From NCBI GenBank assembly GCA_014584295.1, contig JACTNC010000059.1, forward strand, positions 1 through 64,000: a DNA stretch of 64,000 nucleotides, read 5' to 3'. Of this stretch, positions 27,071 through 36,232 are shown piece by piece (positions within the stretch are counted from its first letter, which is position 1; each line of letters starts with the position of its first letter). Source of the DNA: Verrucomicrobiota bacterium. GTDB taxonomy: Bacteria; Verrucomicrobiota; Verrucomicrobiia; Opitutales; Opitutaceae. The notes below the pieces were generated by a model that ran no database searches, was not told the DNA's origin, and worked only from the letters and a program-made list of their open reading frames with translations. The translations under genes and the position numbers were made by a program.

Positions 27071-28741
27071 ATGAGTTCAGTAATGGAAGAGCTTTTGGCT
27101 CAAACCTCCCTCGGTCTCCTCAAGGAGGGGGCCATCGTTCCCGGAGTCATCACGGAAATTCGCCAGAATGAAGTGATCGTCGATATCGGCGCGAAAGCGG
27201 AGGCAGTGATTCCGGCAAGCGAGTTCGTTGACCTCGGCGAACTGCAGATCGGATCAACGATCGATGTCTACCTCGAGAAGCTCGAGGACAAGACCGGCAA
27301 TCCTGTCGTGTCGTATGACAAGGCGGAACAGAAGAAGAATTGGGACAACATCCTCACCCGGTTTCCGGAGGGTTCGATCGCCTCGGGTCGCGTGCGCGCA
27401 AAGGTCAAGGGCGGTCTCATCGTCAACATCGGCGTCGATTCGTTCCTGCCGGCTTCGCATATCGATGTGCAGCCGCCCAAGAATCTCGATCAATACGTGG
27501 GGCAGACCTACGACTTCAAGGTTCTCAAGATCAATCTCGACCGGAAGAACATCGTTCTTTCCCGCCGCGAGCTCATCGAAGAGCAGCGGTCAAGCAAGCG
27601 CCGCGCGCTGCTGGATTCCATCGAACCGGGCCAGGTCCGCAAGGGCGTGGTCAAGAACATCACCGATTTCGGCGCGTTCATCGACCTCGACGGCATGGAC
27701 GGACTGCTGCACATCACGGACATGAGCTGGGGCCGCATCGCCCATCCGTCCGAAATGGTGAAGCAGGGCGAGGAGATTCAGGTCATGATCATCGAGGTGA
27801 ATCGCGAAAAGGAACGCGTCTCTCTCGGCCTCAAGCAGACCACCAAGAATCCCTGGGACGAGATCGAGCACAAGTATCCGGTCGGCGCCAAGGTGCACGG
27901 CAAGGTCGTCAATCTGGTTCCCTACGGTGCGTTCATCGAAATCGAACCCGGCGTGGAAGGTCTCGTGCACATCACCGAGATGTCCTGGACGAAGCGCATC
28001 ACCAAGCCTTCGGAAATGCTCAAGGTGGGCCAGGAACTCGATGCAGTTGTCCTCGGCATCCAGAAGGACGACCAGAAGATCTCGCTCGGCCTTCGCCAGT
28101 TGGAGCCCAATCCGTGGGACATGGTCCGCCACAACTATCCGATCGGCGCACGCGTCCGCGGCAAGGTCCGCAACATGACAACCTACGGTGCCTTCATCGA
28201 ACTCGAGGAAGGCATCGACGGCATGGTGCACGTCTCCGACATGTCCTGGACGCGCAAGGTCAATCACCCGACCGAAATGCTGAAGAAGGGCGACGAAGTG
28301 GACGCCATCGTTCTCGATGTCGATCCCTCGCAGCAGCGCATCAGCCTCGGCATGAAGCAGATTGCGGTCGATCCGTGGACCGATATCGATTCGTTCTTCA
28401 AGATCGGAGATGTCGTCCAGGGCAAGGTCACGAAGATCACGTCCTTTGGCGCTTTTGTTGAACTCAAGGACAACATCGACGGTCTCGTCCATATTTCCCA
28501 GATCAGTGAGGATCGGATCGAAAAGGTGAAGGATGTCCTCAAGCCCGATCAGGTGGTCACCGCACGCGTCATCAAGATTGATCGCGACGAGCGTCGCCTC
28601 GGTCTCTCGATCAAGGCCGCGAACTATTCCTCTGATCAGCTCGCCGCGGAGACGGCAACCTATGACGCCCTCAACCGCCAGAATACCGGCAACGACATGA
28701 TGAACCTCGGCGACATCCTCGACGAGGCCCAGCGTAAGTAG
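27071..28741 (+). CDS. rpsA: 30S ribosomal protein S1
   Basis: The ATG at 27071 gives 556 aa, the normal length for S1; the frame extends to 26936 but those residues are not S1-like. Six S1 RNA-binding domains are visible in tandem; domains 3-6 carry the clearest repeats, such as 'VKNITDFGAFIDLDGMDGLL', 'VNLVPYGAFIEIEPGVEGLV', 'VRNMTTYGAFIELEEGIDGM' and 'VTKITSFGAFVELKDNIDGL'. It binds mRNA at the ribosome during initiation. Codon use is biased to C/G-ending codons compared with neighbours, as expected for a highly expressed gene. A strong terminator follows. Confidence 0.95.
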   Translation: MSSVMEELLAQTSLGLLKEGAIVPGVITEIRQNEVIVDIGAKAEAVIPASEFVDLGELQIGSTIDVYLEKLEDKTGNPVVSYDKAEQKKNWDNILTRFPEGSIASGRVRAKVKGGLIVNIGVDSFLPASHIDVQPPKNLDQYVGQTYDFKVLKINLDRKNIVLSRRELIEEQRSSKRRALLDSIEPGQVRKGVVKNITDFGAFIDLDGMDGLLHITDMSWGRIAHPSEMVKQGEEIQVMIIEVNREKERVSLGLKQTTKNPWDEIEHKYPVGAKVHGKVVNLVPYGAFIEIEPGVEGLVHITEMSWTKRITKPSEMLKVGQELDAVVLGIQKDDQKISLGLRQLEPNPWDMVRHNYPIGARVRGKVRNMTTYGAFIELEEGIDGMVHVSDMSWTRKVNHPTEMLKKGDEVDAIVLDVDPSQQRISLGMKQIAVDPWTDIDSFFKIGDVVQGKVTKITSFGAFVELKDNIDGLVHISQISEDRIEKVKDVLKPDQVVTARVIKIDRDERRLGLSIKAANYSSDQLAAETATYDALNRQNTGNDMMNLGDILDEAQRK

Positions 28742-28785
28742 TCACCCGGTTAACCCATCGCCAGGCTCCATCGTCGAGCCTGTTC

Positions 28786-28828
28786 ACAAATGCCCGCACG
28801 GCATCGTCCGTGCGGGCGTTTGTTTTGG
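28786..28828 (+). terminator. Rho-independent terminator of rpsA
   Basis: A near-perfect 16-bp stem (28786-28801 paired with 28808-28823, one G-U pair) closes a six-base loop (CATCGT). The stem core is GCCCGCACGG/CCGTGCGGGC and the right arm runs into a T-rich tract (GTTTGTTTTGG). It lies 45 bases after the rpsA stop and should end that transcript efficiently. Confidence 0.88.
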
Positions 28829-29033
28829 ACAATTTCGTCGAATGATGTGACCCGGCTCCGCACCATGGAGCGGAGCGCAGGAGCTGATCCGTCGAATGCA
28901 TGAACCTTGTGGGGTCCTCGGAGCTGGAAGGTGACCCTGGGGATATTGCCTTGCATTCATGGGGGATTTGCCGGGCATGAATCCGGAATTTCCCCAATGG
29001 TCCCAGAGCACGGATGGGCCGATAGTGGGAGGC

Positions 29034-29534
29034 GTGAGAGTTTTCCCGAAAATGATCGTCTGGGTGGCGCTGGTGTTTGTTGCGGCTGCGCCATTCCAAA
29101 GTTTCTGCGCTGTGACCTCTACTGCCGGACTTGAAACGGCCCTTCGCGATGCCAATGCGCTTGCCGGGCGTTATCCCGGATCGAAGGTGGTTCGTGTTTC
29201 GGGGAACTCCATGGTCCCGTTCTTTTCCGACGGTGCCGTCCTCGTGATCCGTCAGGTTGCCTTCAACGCGATGCGTCCCGGCGTGATTGCAGCCTATGTT
29301 AACCGATTTGGCGAAACGATTGTTCACCGCGTCACGAAATCAACACCGAATGGCTGGCAGGTGCGCGGGTTCAACAACCGGCAGGCTGACAGCACCCTCG
29401 TCGATTCGGAGAATCTTGTCGGCGCGGTCTACGCCATTTTCCATCCCCATTCGTCGGCTCCCGCAAAGGACGTCGCGCAACTCACCCGATTGCTTGCGCA
29501 GACGCCTCAGGTCATGGCCGCGCCCGCACGATAG
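29034..29534 (+). CDS. S26-like signal-peptidase-fold protein with signal peptide
   Basis: The GTG at 29034 gives a 166-aa product starting 'RVFPKMIVWVALVFVAAAPF' and a likely cleavage site after 'FCA'; ATGs at 28959, 28977 and 29052 are alternatives. The remainder has the S26 fold blocks: 'VSGNSMVPFFSDGAVLVIRQ' with the Ser nucleophile, 'ETIVHRVTK' where Sec11/SipW-type enzymes carry His in place of the bacterial Lys, and 'VRGFNNRQADSTLVDSENLV', a variant of the box-E GDNN motif with Asp replaced by Phe. There is no second membrane helix. It may be a periplasmic protease or an inactive relative. Confidence 0.7.
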   Translation: MRVFPKMIVWVALVFVAAAPFQSFCAVTSTAGLETALRDANALAGRYPGSKVVRVSGNSMVPFFSDGAVLVIRQVAFNAMRPGVIAAYVNRFGETIVHRVTKSTPNGWQVRGFNNRQADSTLVDSENLVGAVYAIFHPHSSAPAKDVAQLTRLLAQTPQVMAAPAR

Positions 29535-29683
29535 TCCGGATTTCGGAATGGAGCCGGAGAGGCTTTGGCACATTGATCGAAGCTTGAGCAGAATGATGCG
29601 TGAATGATTTCGCGCCTCGTTTGGGCGGCCAGAATTCTCCTTCCGGGGCCATGCATCACCGTGAATCGGTTCCCGATTTGAAC

Positions 29684-30673
29684 TCAGATTACACGGTGAG
29701 TCTGGAGGATGGGAAGGGTCTCGTCCGCGACGCCCCAGCGAAGGTTGTGGAACGAGGTATGGAAGTTTCTGATACGCCCGATTTTCGCGAGTGTGAGAAC
29801 GGTGGCGAGTGCAGCGGGCAGGACATCTGCCCGGGCTGCAGGCATGGCAGGAACTTTTTTTCGTTCTTCCAGAGACATCGGCGCAATGCGGCGGAATACT
29901 TCCTCGATGGCGGAAACTGCGAGGTTTGTCGGCGCTCTCTCAGGCGGAAGCCCTGTAGCTGCGGCGATCAGGAACCGCGTGGAGGTCATTGTGCCTCCGA
30001 TGAACAGTGCCTCCGCGTCGGGGCCGAGATCAAACGTGAATGAACCTGCTAGCAGGGTCGACTTCACGCGCGCAACCACCGCCGCGTGATCTGCGACACT
30101 GAAGGCCAGTCCAGAGTCGGCCACGCAGACTTCCGTCAGCCGCACGCAGCCCAGCGGCAGGCTGACGGCCTGGGTCACCTTGCGCGCGCGAAAACTGAGG
30201 CATTCAAGACTGCCTCCCCCGAGATCAAAAAGATAGAAATCGCTGAAATTGCCGACCTCGGGATCGGTGAGGAGGCCGCGGCCGATGAGATTTGCCTCCT
30301 CTTCACCGCTGAGGACACGAACATCTATGCCGGTGGATGACTTGATGCGCGACCGGAATTCTGCGCCGTTCACTGCATCCCTCACCGCGCTCGTTGCCAC
30401 CACGAGGATGGATGCCGGATGAAACTTCTGGCAACGCTCGATCAATGCTTGTACTGCGGCGACGCCAGAGCACATGCCCTCCTCGCTGAGGCGAGGAGGT
30501 TTCAAGCTGATGCCCGCGCTGATACGAACATCCAGCGTGTGTGAATCCAGCGACCGGAGACGTCCCCCAGGCTTGCGTTGTGCAACGAGGACCTTGATGG
30601 AGTTGCTGCCGATGTCGATCACGGCAACAGGGAGTGAAGATGGGGAATGCTCTTCGGCCCGCATGTCGGTCAT
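29684..30673 (-). CDS. Ppx/GppA-family phosphatase
   Basis: A 329-aa protein of the exopolyphosphatase/guanosine-pentaphosphate phosphatase family, in the ASKHA fold. 'AVIDIGSNSIKVLVA' is the first phosphate loop, 'VLSGEEEANLIGRGLL' the family box and 'FYLFDLGGGSLECLSF' the second phosphate loop. It is a single-domain form, lacking the C-terminal HD-like domain of E. coli Ppx. It would hydrolyse polyphosphate or pppGpp in the cytoplasm. It starts 3 bases downstream of the rsmI stop, so both are likely one transcript. Confidence 0.87.
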   Translation of the reverse strand: MTDMRAEEHSPSSLPVAVIDIGSNSIKVLVAQRKPGGRLRSLDSHTLDVRISAGISLKPPRLSEEGMCSGVAAVQALIERCQKFHPASILVVATSAVRDAVNGAEFRSRIKSSTGIDVRVLSGEEEANLIGRGLLTDPEVGNFSDFYLFDLGGGSLECLSFRARKVTQAVSLPLGCVRLTEVCVADSGLAFSVADHAAVVARVKSTLLAGSFTFDLGPDAEALFIGGTMTSTRFLIAAATGLPPERAPTNLAVSAIEEVFRRIAPMSLEERKKVPAMPAARADVLPAALATVLTLAKIGRIRNFHTSFHNLRWGVADETLPILQTHRVI

Positions 30674-30676
30674 GAT

Positions 30677-31399
30677 CTAGAGCTCGTAACTCGCGGGTGC
30701 AATGAGCACGACAAATTCTCCCTTCAGGCTCGTTTTTGCTAGCCTGTCACGGACAGCTGCGGCCTGGCCAACCAGGAAAAGCTCGTGGAGCTTGGTCACT
30801 TCCTTTGCGATGCAAGTGCAGCGTTCGGGTCCGAGGCAGGCGACGATCTCATCCGCGAATCGCGCGATGCGGTGGGAGCTCTCGTACAGCACGAGCGTGT
30901 AGTCGAAATCCCGATACTTTTCCAGGAAGGCGGTCCGCGCGGATGTCTTTGGCGGAAGGAAGCCGACAAACAGGAACCCATGAGTCGGCAGCCCGGACGC
31001 GCTGAGGACAGCGGCGAGAGCGGTCGGGCCGGGCACGGGCACGACAGGCAGGCCGCGACGACGGCAGGCGCGGACGAGCCGGAAGCCCGGGTCGCTGAGA
31101 CCGGGGGTGCCGGCATCGCTGACGACAGCGACCGATGCGCCATTGCGAATCTGCTCGGCGAGCTTTTCCGCGACTTCCTCCTCGTTGTGATCGTGGTAGG
31201 ACACGAGTTCGCGGCGCAGGCCGAATCGCGTGAGCAGTGCTCCGGTCGTGCGGGTGTCCTCGCAGGCCACGACGTCAACAGCGCCCAGAAGGGCACGTGC
31301 GCGTTCTGAAATGTCAGCGAGATTCCCGATGGGCGTGGCGATTACATAAAGATGTCCCCGATCCGGCACGAGTGAACGGTTGGGGGAGACTTCCGGCAT
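30677..31399 (-). CDS. rsmI: 16S rRNA (cytidine1402-2'-O)-methyltransferase
   Basis: A 240-aa SAM-dependent methyltransferase (tetrapyrrole-methylase fold) that modifies C1402 of 16S rRNA at the P site. Signature blocks are 'GHLYVIATPIGNLADISERA', 'VDVVACEDTRTTGALL', 'SVAVVSDAGTPGLSDPGFRL' and 'VPVPGPTALAAVLSASGLP'. I chose the ATG at 31399; the frame runs to 31456 through a hairpin region, which is unlikely to be translated. It is followed at 3 bases by the Ppx/GppA gene. Confidence 0.93.
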   Translation of the reverse strand: MPEVSPNRSLVPDRGHLYVIATPIGNLADISERARALLGAVDVVACEDTRTTGALLTRFGLRRELVSYHDHNEEEVAEKLAEQIRNGASVAVVSDAGTPGLSDPGFRLVRACRRRGLPVVPVPGPTALAAVLSASGLPTHGFLFVGFLPPKTSARTAFLEKYRDFDYTLVLYESSHRIARFADEIVACLGPERCTCIAKEVTKLHELFLVGQAAAVRDRLAKTSLKGEFVVLIAPASYEL

Positions 31400-31435
31400 G
31401 GGAAAAGTGAAGGGGGAATGCTGCGCTTCGGCAAC

Positions 31436-31454
31436 GCTGGGCAGAACGCCCAGC
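31436..31454. repeat. Perfect 7-bp inverted repeat upstream of rsmI
   Basis: GCTGGGC, five bases (AGAAC), then GCCCAGC form a perfect hairpin between the small lipoprotein gene and rsmI. A second GC-rich hairpin (GGCGTC at 31475-31480 with GACGCC at 31487-31492) lies next to it. Neither is followed by a T tract on the minus strand, so they may be attenuator- or processing-type RNA structures or a weak terminator after the lipoprotein gene. Confidence 0.4.
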
Positions 31455-31510
31455 ATCCGTCACGGGCGTCAAGCGGCGTCGTGGGCGACGCCCAAAGCTT
31501 TCCGTCAGGG

Positions 31511-31675
31511 TTACCTGCCGGCGCCGGGAGTCTGTCCCATGCCCGGAACCTGGCCTTCCCAGTTTGCAGGGCGACTCCATGGAATCGATGTATCCCGCTG
31601 AGAGGTGCAACCGGAAGCGGCGAAGATACCAGCAAGGGTGAGCGCGGCAAAGAGGATGCGTGGCAGGAGTTTCAT
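31511..31675 (-). CDS. Very small lipoprotein (54 aa)
   Basis: The ATG at 31675 starts 'MKLLPRILFAALTLAGIFAA' followed by SGC, a clean type II signal peptide with the lipidated Cys. The mature part is only about 30 residues, 'TSQRDTSIPWSRPANWEGQ' and a Gly/Pro-rich tail. I believe similar short lipoproteins with an 'IPWSRP-NWEGQ-PGMG' pattern occur in other Opitutaceae, but this is from memory. It may be translated from 31714 in a longer form. Its role is unknown; lying upstream of rsmI and Ppx/GppA it could share their transcript. Confidence 0.7.
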   Translation of the reverse strand: MKLLPRILFAALTLAGIFAASGCTSQRDTSIPWSRPANWEGQVPGMGQTPGAGR

Positions 31676-31773
31676 GAATCGGGGAAGTTTGTAGGGCTGG
31701 GTAAAGTTGGGCAAGCAGGCCGTGGTGAAGGTTCCATCAAATTCCCATGGCCATGCTCAGCGTCGGGCTGGCC

Positions 31774-33342
31774 TCAAGCTGAGTAAGTGCTTTCGTACCA
31801 AGGTGTTTTGAGTTGCTTTCTCACGAGGCCATTGGCGGCAAGTCGCTCGAGGATCTTGTAGACCTGTTCGGTTTGGTCCAACGCACCCAAGTGTGCAGCG
31901 AGGGATTCAGCGGTATAGGTCTTTCCGGGTATCGCCGCCAGTGTCGCGGCAGCCTTGACCTTGATAACCAGCATGCTGCTTGCAGCCTTCTTTCCTGCCT
32001 CGACCCCAGGTTGATGGTAGGCGTTGATGCCGATCAGCGAGGCATACAGGCCGACGACCCGTTCATAAAGCGCAATAAGGATGCCGATGGTTCGGGGGGA
32101 GATGTCGTTGACGGTGATCGTGAGTGACGATCGGTCCTTTTCCGAAAGCGCATCCCGTGTGCCCAAAAGGAAGCCTTGGAGATAGTCGCCCGAGGTAACA
32201 CCGGGGTCAACCTCGAGCGAGGCGCCCGAACGGTCCTTGAGGACTTCGATGAAGGTGACAAAAAAATTGTTTACGCCCTCTCGAAGCTGCTGGACGTAGG
32301 CGTGCTGGTCCGTGGAGCCCTTGTTGCCGTACACGGAGATGCCTTGATTGACGACGCGTCCGCCCAGATCGAGTTCCTTGCCGAGCGACTCCATCACGAG
32401 CTGCTGCAGGTAGCGCGAGAAGAGGAGGAGGCGATCCTTGTAGGGCAGGACAACCATGTCCTTTGCTCCGCGACCTTCTGTGGCATAGTACCACATCAGC
32501 GCGATCAATGCCGCGGGGTTTTCAGCGGTGATGGTGTTTCGCGTGACAACGTCCGTTGCGGCTGCTCCCGCGAGGAGTGTATCGATATCGATGCCCTGAA
32601 GCGCGGCGGGAAGGAGACCCACGGCGCTCAGTTCCGAGGTGCGCCCACCCACCCAGTCCCACATTGGAAAACGGGCGAGCCATCCTTCCTTGTCTGCGGT
32701 CTGGTCGAGCTTGGAACCCGCTCCGGTGACCGCAACGGCGTGTTTGCGAAAGTCGAGGCCCGCGGCCCTGAAGGCGGCTGCGGCCTCAAGCTGGCCATTG
32801 CGAGTCTCGGCTGTGCCGCCTGATTTGGAAATAACGACGACCAACGTGCGCGAGAGATGCCCCGCCAGTCCTGCCAGCACGTAATCGATGCCGTCTGGGT
32901 CTGTGTTGTCGAAAAACGAAACCGACATCCGATCCTTGCCCGGGCGGCCCAGCGCATGATGGACGAACTGCGGGCCCAGTGCCGAACCGCCGATCCCAAC
33001 GACAAGGAGGTGGGTGAACGATCCCGCAGGACCACGGATGACACCTTCGTGCACCTTTGCGGCAAAGGTCTTGATGGCGTCCAGGGTCCGTGTGATTTCC
33101 GCGCGCAGCGAGTCCGATGGCGCCAATTCAGGCGCCCGCAGCCAGTAGTGCCCGACCATCCGGTTTTCGTCGGGATTGCTGATGGCCCCTTTCTCCAGTT
33201 CGATCATCGCCTGGAACGCGCCTTGCATCGGCTTCTCCATCGCGACAAGAAATCCCTCGGGAAAGGGAATGCGGCTGATGTCGACGGACAGGCCAAGCTC
33301 GGGATTCTGGTAGAGGTGTTTCTTGAATCGGGACCAGCTCAT
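31774..33342 (-). CDS. pgi: Glucose-6-phosphate isomerase
   Basis: A 522-aa phosphoglucose isomerase of glycolysis and gluconeogenesis. SIS-fold blocks are seen: '[20 protein letters not shown]', '[16 protein letters not shown]', the PGI signature-like '[18 protein letters not shown]', and '[18 protein letters not shown]' with the active-site His. A C-terminal winged-helix-like segment ('[20 protein letters not shown]') extends the enzyme beyond the usual core, as in some bacterial long forms. It is followed by a 98-base gap and the small lipoprotein gene. Confidence 0.92.
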   Translation of the reverse strand: MSWSRFKKHLYQNPELGLSVDISRIPFPEGFLVAMEKPMQGAFQAMIELEKGAISNPDENRMVGHYWLRAPELAPSDSLRAEITRTLDAIKTFAAKVHEGVIRGPAGSFTHLLVVGIGGSALGPQFVHHALGRPGKDRMSVSFFDNTDPDGIDYVLAGLAGHLSRTLVVVISKSGGTAETRNGQLEAAAAFRAAGLDFRKHAVAVTGAGSKLDQTADKEGWLARFPMWDWVGGRTSELSAVGLLPAALQGIDIDTLLAGAAATDVVTRNTITAENPAALIALMWYYATEGRGAKDMVVLPYKDRLLLFSRYLQQLVMESLGKELDLGGRVVNQGISVYGNKGSTDQHAYVQQLREGVNNFFVTFIEVLKDRSGASLEVDPGVTSGDYLQGFLLGTRDALSEKDRSSLTITVNDISPRTIGILIALYERVVGLYASLIGINAYHQPGVEAGKKAASSMLVIKVKAAATLAAIPGKTYTAESLAAHLGALDQTEQVYKILERLAANGLVRKQLKTPWYESTYSA

Positions 33343-33391
33343 GGGTGGGTATTCCAGACGGATTCAGGTTGCTGAAAGGCAGATTCGCAAA

Positions 33392-33419
33392 CGCATCCGC
33401 GGCCGGACTCCCGGATGCG
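33392..33419. terminator. Hairpin between ilvD and pgi
   Basis: CGCATCCG (33392-33399) and CGGATGCG (33412-33419) form an 8-bp perfect stem around a 12-base GC-rich loop, just downstream of the ilvD stop on the minus strand. Only a short T run follows (TTTGCG), so this is a weak terminator candidate separating ilvD from pgi. Confidence 0.45.
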
Positions 33420-33437
33420 GATGCGCTTGGGGAATCC

Positions 33438-35144
33438 TCAGAGATACTTGTCGGTAACTGCGCCCTCGGAAGCGCTGGTTACCAAGGAGGCATACTTTGC
33501 AAGGACGCCGCGGGTCTCCTTGGGCTTTTTCGGTTTCCATGCCTTGAGACGTGCCTTGATTTCCTTGGCGGGAATGTTCAACGAGAGCTCATTCTTGACG
33601 GCATCAATGACGATGGGATCGCCATTGCGGATGATCGCGATCGGTCCGCCGACCGATGCTTCCGGAGTGATGTGTCCCACAACGAAACCGTGGCTGCCGC
33701 CGGAGAAGCGTCCATCGGTGATCAGGGCGACCTCCTTGCCGAGCCCTTTGCCCATGACTGCGCTGGTCGGTCCGAGCATTTCCCGCATGCCTGGGCCGCC
33801 ACGGGGTCCTTCATTGCGGATGACGATGACGTGGCCCGCCTTGACCTTGCCGTTCAGAATGCCGTGAAGCGCCGCCTCTTCGGATTCGAACGTGATCGCC
33901 TTGCCTTCGAACCGCAGGCCTTCCTTGCCGGTGATCTTTGCCACAGCACCTTCCGGTGCAAGATTGCCGTAGAGGATGCGGAGGTGGCTGTCGGGCTTGA
34001 TGGGATTCGAAAGCGGACGAACGACATCCTGGTCAGCGGGGTAGGGGCGGACATCCTTCAGGTTTTCCGCGAGAGTCTTGCCGGTCACGGTCATGACGTC
34101 CCCGTGCAGCAGTCCTGCATCAAGCAGGACCTTCATCAGCGGAGGCAGGCCGCCGATGCGCACGAGGTGGGACATGTTGTACTTGCCGGAGGGCTTCAAG
34201 TCTGCGAGGACCGGGACACGTTTGCCGATACGGGTAAAGTCGTCGATCGAGAGTTTGACATTGGCCGTGTGCGCCATGGCGATCAGGTGAAGGACCGCAT
34301 TGGTCGATCCCGCCAGGGCGATGACCACCGTAATGGCGTTCTCGAAGGCCTTCTTCGTGAGGATGTCGCGCGGACGGATTCCTGCCTTGAGCAGGGCCAG
34401 CGCCGCAGCTCCCGCCCGGCGACAGTCTTCCTTCTTTTCAGCTCCGACCGCGAGTTGGGCCGAACTGTTGGGCAGGCTCAGACCGAGCGCCTCGATGGCG
34501 GACGCCATGGTGTTGGCGGTGTACATGCCCCCGCAGGAACCCGGGCCCGGTATGGAACACCCTTCGACCGTGGCAAGCCCCTGGTCATCGAGTTTATGGG
34601 CAGCGTGCTGACCGACGGCCTCGAAGACAGTGACGATGTCGCATTCCTTTTTCGAATCCGGATGGATGCCCGGCAGAATGGTTCCGCCGTAGACGAAGAC
34701 GCTGGGCCGGTTCAAGCGCGTCATGGCCATGACGCAACCCGGCATGTTCTTGTCGCATCCGCCGATGGTGACAAGCGCATCAAATCCTTCCGCGCCGGTA
34801 ACGGTTTCAATGGAGTCGGCGATGACCTCGCGCGAAACGAGCGAATAGCGCATGCCGGACGTGCCCATGGAGATGGCGTCGGAGACGGTGATGGTCCCAA
34901 AGATGATCGCTTTTCCCCCGGCAGCGTTTGCACCGGCCTCGGCTTCGCGGGCGAGCTGGTCGATGTGCATGTTGCAGGGAGTGACCATGCTCCAGGTGGA
35001 GGCGATGCCCACGACGGGCTTCTTGAAATCGTCCTCCTTGAATCCGACGGCGCGAAGCATGGAACGGTTCGGCGCACGGTCCGGACCGTCGAGGACAATG
35101 GAGGAGTGGGGGCGTTTCGGGTCGTGAGTGGTGCTCATGGGCAA
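33438..35144 (-). CDS. ilvD: Dihydroxy-acid dehydratase
   Basis: A 568-aa iron-sulfur dehydratase of valine and isoleucine synthesis. Signatures are '[20 protein letters not shown]' and '[20 protein letters not shown]', which carry cluster-binding cysteines, and the C-terminal '[20 protein letters not shown]'. Length and blocks are standard. It is divergent from scpB. No other ilv or leu gene is in the window. Confidence 0.94.
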   Translation of the reverse strand: MPMSTTHDPKRPHSSIVLDGPDRAPNRSMLRAVGFKEDDFKKPVVGIASTWSMVTPCNMHIDQLAREAEAGANAAGGKAIIFGTITVSDAISMGTSGMRYSLVSREVIADSIETVTGAEGFDALVTIGGCDKNMPGCVMAMTRLNRPSVFVYGGTILPGIHPDSKKECDIVTVFEAVGQHAAHKLDDQGLATVEGCSIPGPGSCGGMYTANTMASAIEALGLSLPNSSAQLAVGAEKKEDCRRAGAAALALLKAGIRPRDILTKKAFENAITVVIALAGSTNAVLHLIAMAHTANVKLSIDDFTRIGKRVPVLADLKPSGKYNMSHLVRIGGLPPLMKVLLDAGLLHGDVMTVTGKTLAENLKDVRPYPADQDVVRPLSNPIKPDSHLRILYGNLAPEGAVAKITGKEGLRFEGKAITFESEEAALHGILNGKVKAGHVIVIRNEGPRGGPGMREMLGPTSAVMGKGLGKEVALITDGRFSGGSHGFVVGHITPEASVGGPIAIIRNGDPIVIDAVKNELSLNIPAKEIKARLKAWKPKKPKETRGVLAKYASLVTSASEGAVTDKYL

Positions 35145-35251
35145 ATCGCGCCCATGAAACCAGATGACACCTCGGCGGGCAAGTGGTGTTTTCCAACTCT
35201 TTCGAGGTTGCCTCCCGGGATGGAGAGCCGCATCAAAGCCATTTTAGGTGC

Positions 35252-36232
35252 ATGGCGTTCAATCTCCAGAAAGTCCTCAAGGCGCTGCTCTTTTCGTCGA
35301 GCCAGCCACTTGCCATCAAAGACATCCAGGCGGTTTTCTCCCGTTTCCACGAACAGGCAACGCTGCCGCTGGCTCCCGAGGGGCCCTCGGATGACGCAAG
35401 TTCGGCAGAACCCTCGCCTATTTCAAATGTGGAGGGACAGTCCTCGGACTCCAGCATTGCCATCCCGGGCGGGGATTCGCCCACGTCCCATGAAGCAGCG
35501 GTCGAAGCCGTGGTCGCTTCCTCTGATACGGAGGATGCTGAGCTTTATCAGGACGTTCCATCGCTTGTGACGGCGACGCAGATTCGTGAGGCGATGGCGG
35601 CACTCATGGAATCGATCCGGCAGGAGAATGGCGTTTTTTTGCTGATCGAGGGAGCGAACGGGTACCGCCTGGTGACGCATCCCCGCTATGCGCGGTGGAT
35701 TCGCATTCTTCGCGACGAGCCCCCCCCCGTTAAATTGACGCAGTCAGCGCTGGAGACGCTGGCGATTGTTGCCTATCGCCAGCCGGTTACGCGGACTGAG
35801 ATAGAGACAATCCGCGGGGTTTCCGCGGAGGCAGGAATCAGCAAGCTGCTCGAGCGCGACATGATCTATATCGTTGGCCGTGCGGATCTGCCGGGCCGGC
35901 CGCTGCAGTACGGGACAACGGACAAGTTTCTCGATTTTGTGGGCGTAAAATCGTTGGTGGAACTACCCTCCTCCGACGTATTGTCCCCGCGCCAGATCGA
36001 CGAATGGTTGAAGAGTGCGATCAATCCCAAGCCGCTTACGGATGCTGAAATGGGCCTCCCGCTTGAGGAAGGGGAGGGGCCCTCGCCCAATCGCGAGTCG
36101 GTGACAATCGAGCACGGCCTCCATTACGGGGATGATGCGCAGACGGAATCGGCTCCGGTCGAGAATGCAAACGTGTCACCCTCGCTTGCAGAAGTGGATG
36201 AAGGCGGTCAGAAGGAATCCCATTCAGCCTGA
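35252..36232 (+). CDS. scpB: Segregation and condensation protein B, long form
   Basis: ScpB is a winged-helix kleisin-associated subunit of the SMC condensin complex. This protein (326 aa) starts 'MAFNLQKVLKALLFSSSQPL' and contains the family core 'ETLAIVAYRQPVTRTEIETI' and 'DMIYIVGRADLPGRPLQYGT'. It is much longer than usual (about 180-200 aa): residues 35-110 are a Ser/Glu/Asp-rich low-complexity insert within the first winged helix, and the last 70 residues are a second acidic tail. Its stop overlaps the pheA start (TGATG). No scpA or smc gene is adjacent. Confidence 0.88.
   Translation: MAFNLQKVLKALLFSSSQPLAIKDIQAVFSRFHEQATLPLAPEGPSDDASSAEPSPISNVEGQSSDSSIAIPGGDSPTSHEAAVEAVVASSDTEDAELYQDVPSLVTATQIREAMAALMESIRQENGVFLLIEGANGYRLVTHPRYARWIRILRDEPPPVKLTQSALETLAIVAYRQPVTRTEIETIRGVSAEAGISKLLERDMIYIVGRADLPGRPLQYGTTDKFLDFVGVKSLVELPSSDVLSPRQIDEWLKSAINPKPLTDAEMGLPLEEGEGPSPNRESVTIEHGLHYGDDAQTESAPVENANVSPSLAEVDEGGQKESHSA

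Noticed and set aside
27340-28461. Plus-strand frame of 373 codons inside rpsA in another frame
   Set aside because: Arises from repeated S1 domains with strong codon bias; Arg/Gly/His-rich and not protein-like.
33345-35570. Plus-strand frame of 741 codons antisense to ilvD
   Set aside because: Striking length, but residues are Asp/Gly/Arg-rich without motifs, and IlvD signatures are intact on the minus strand.
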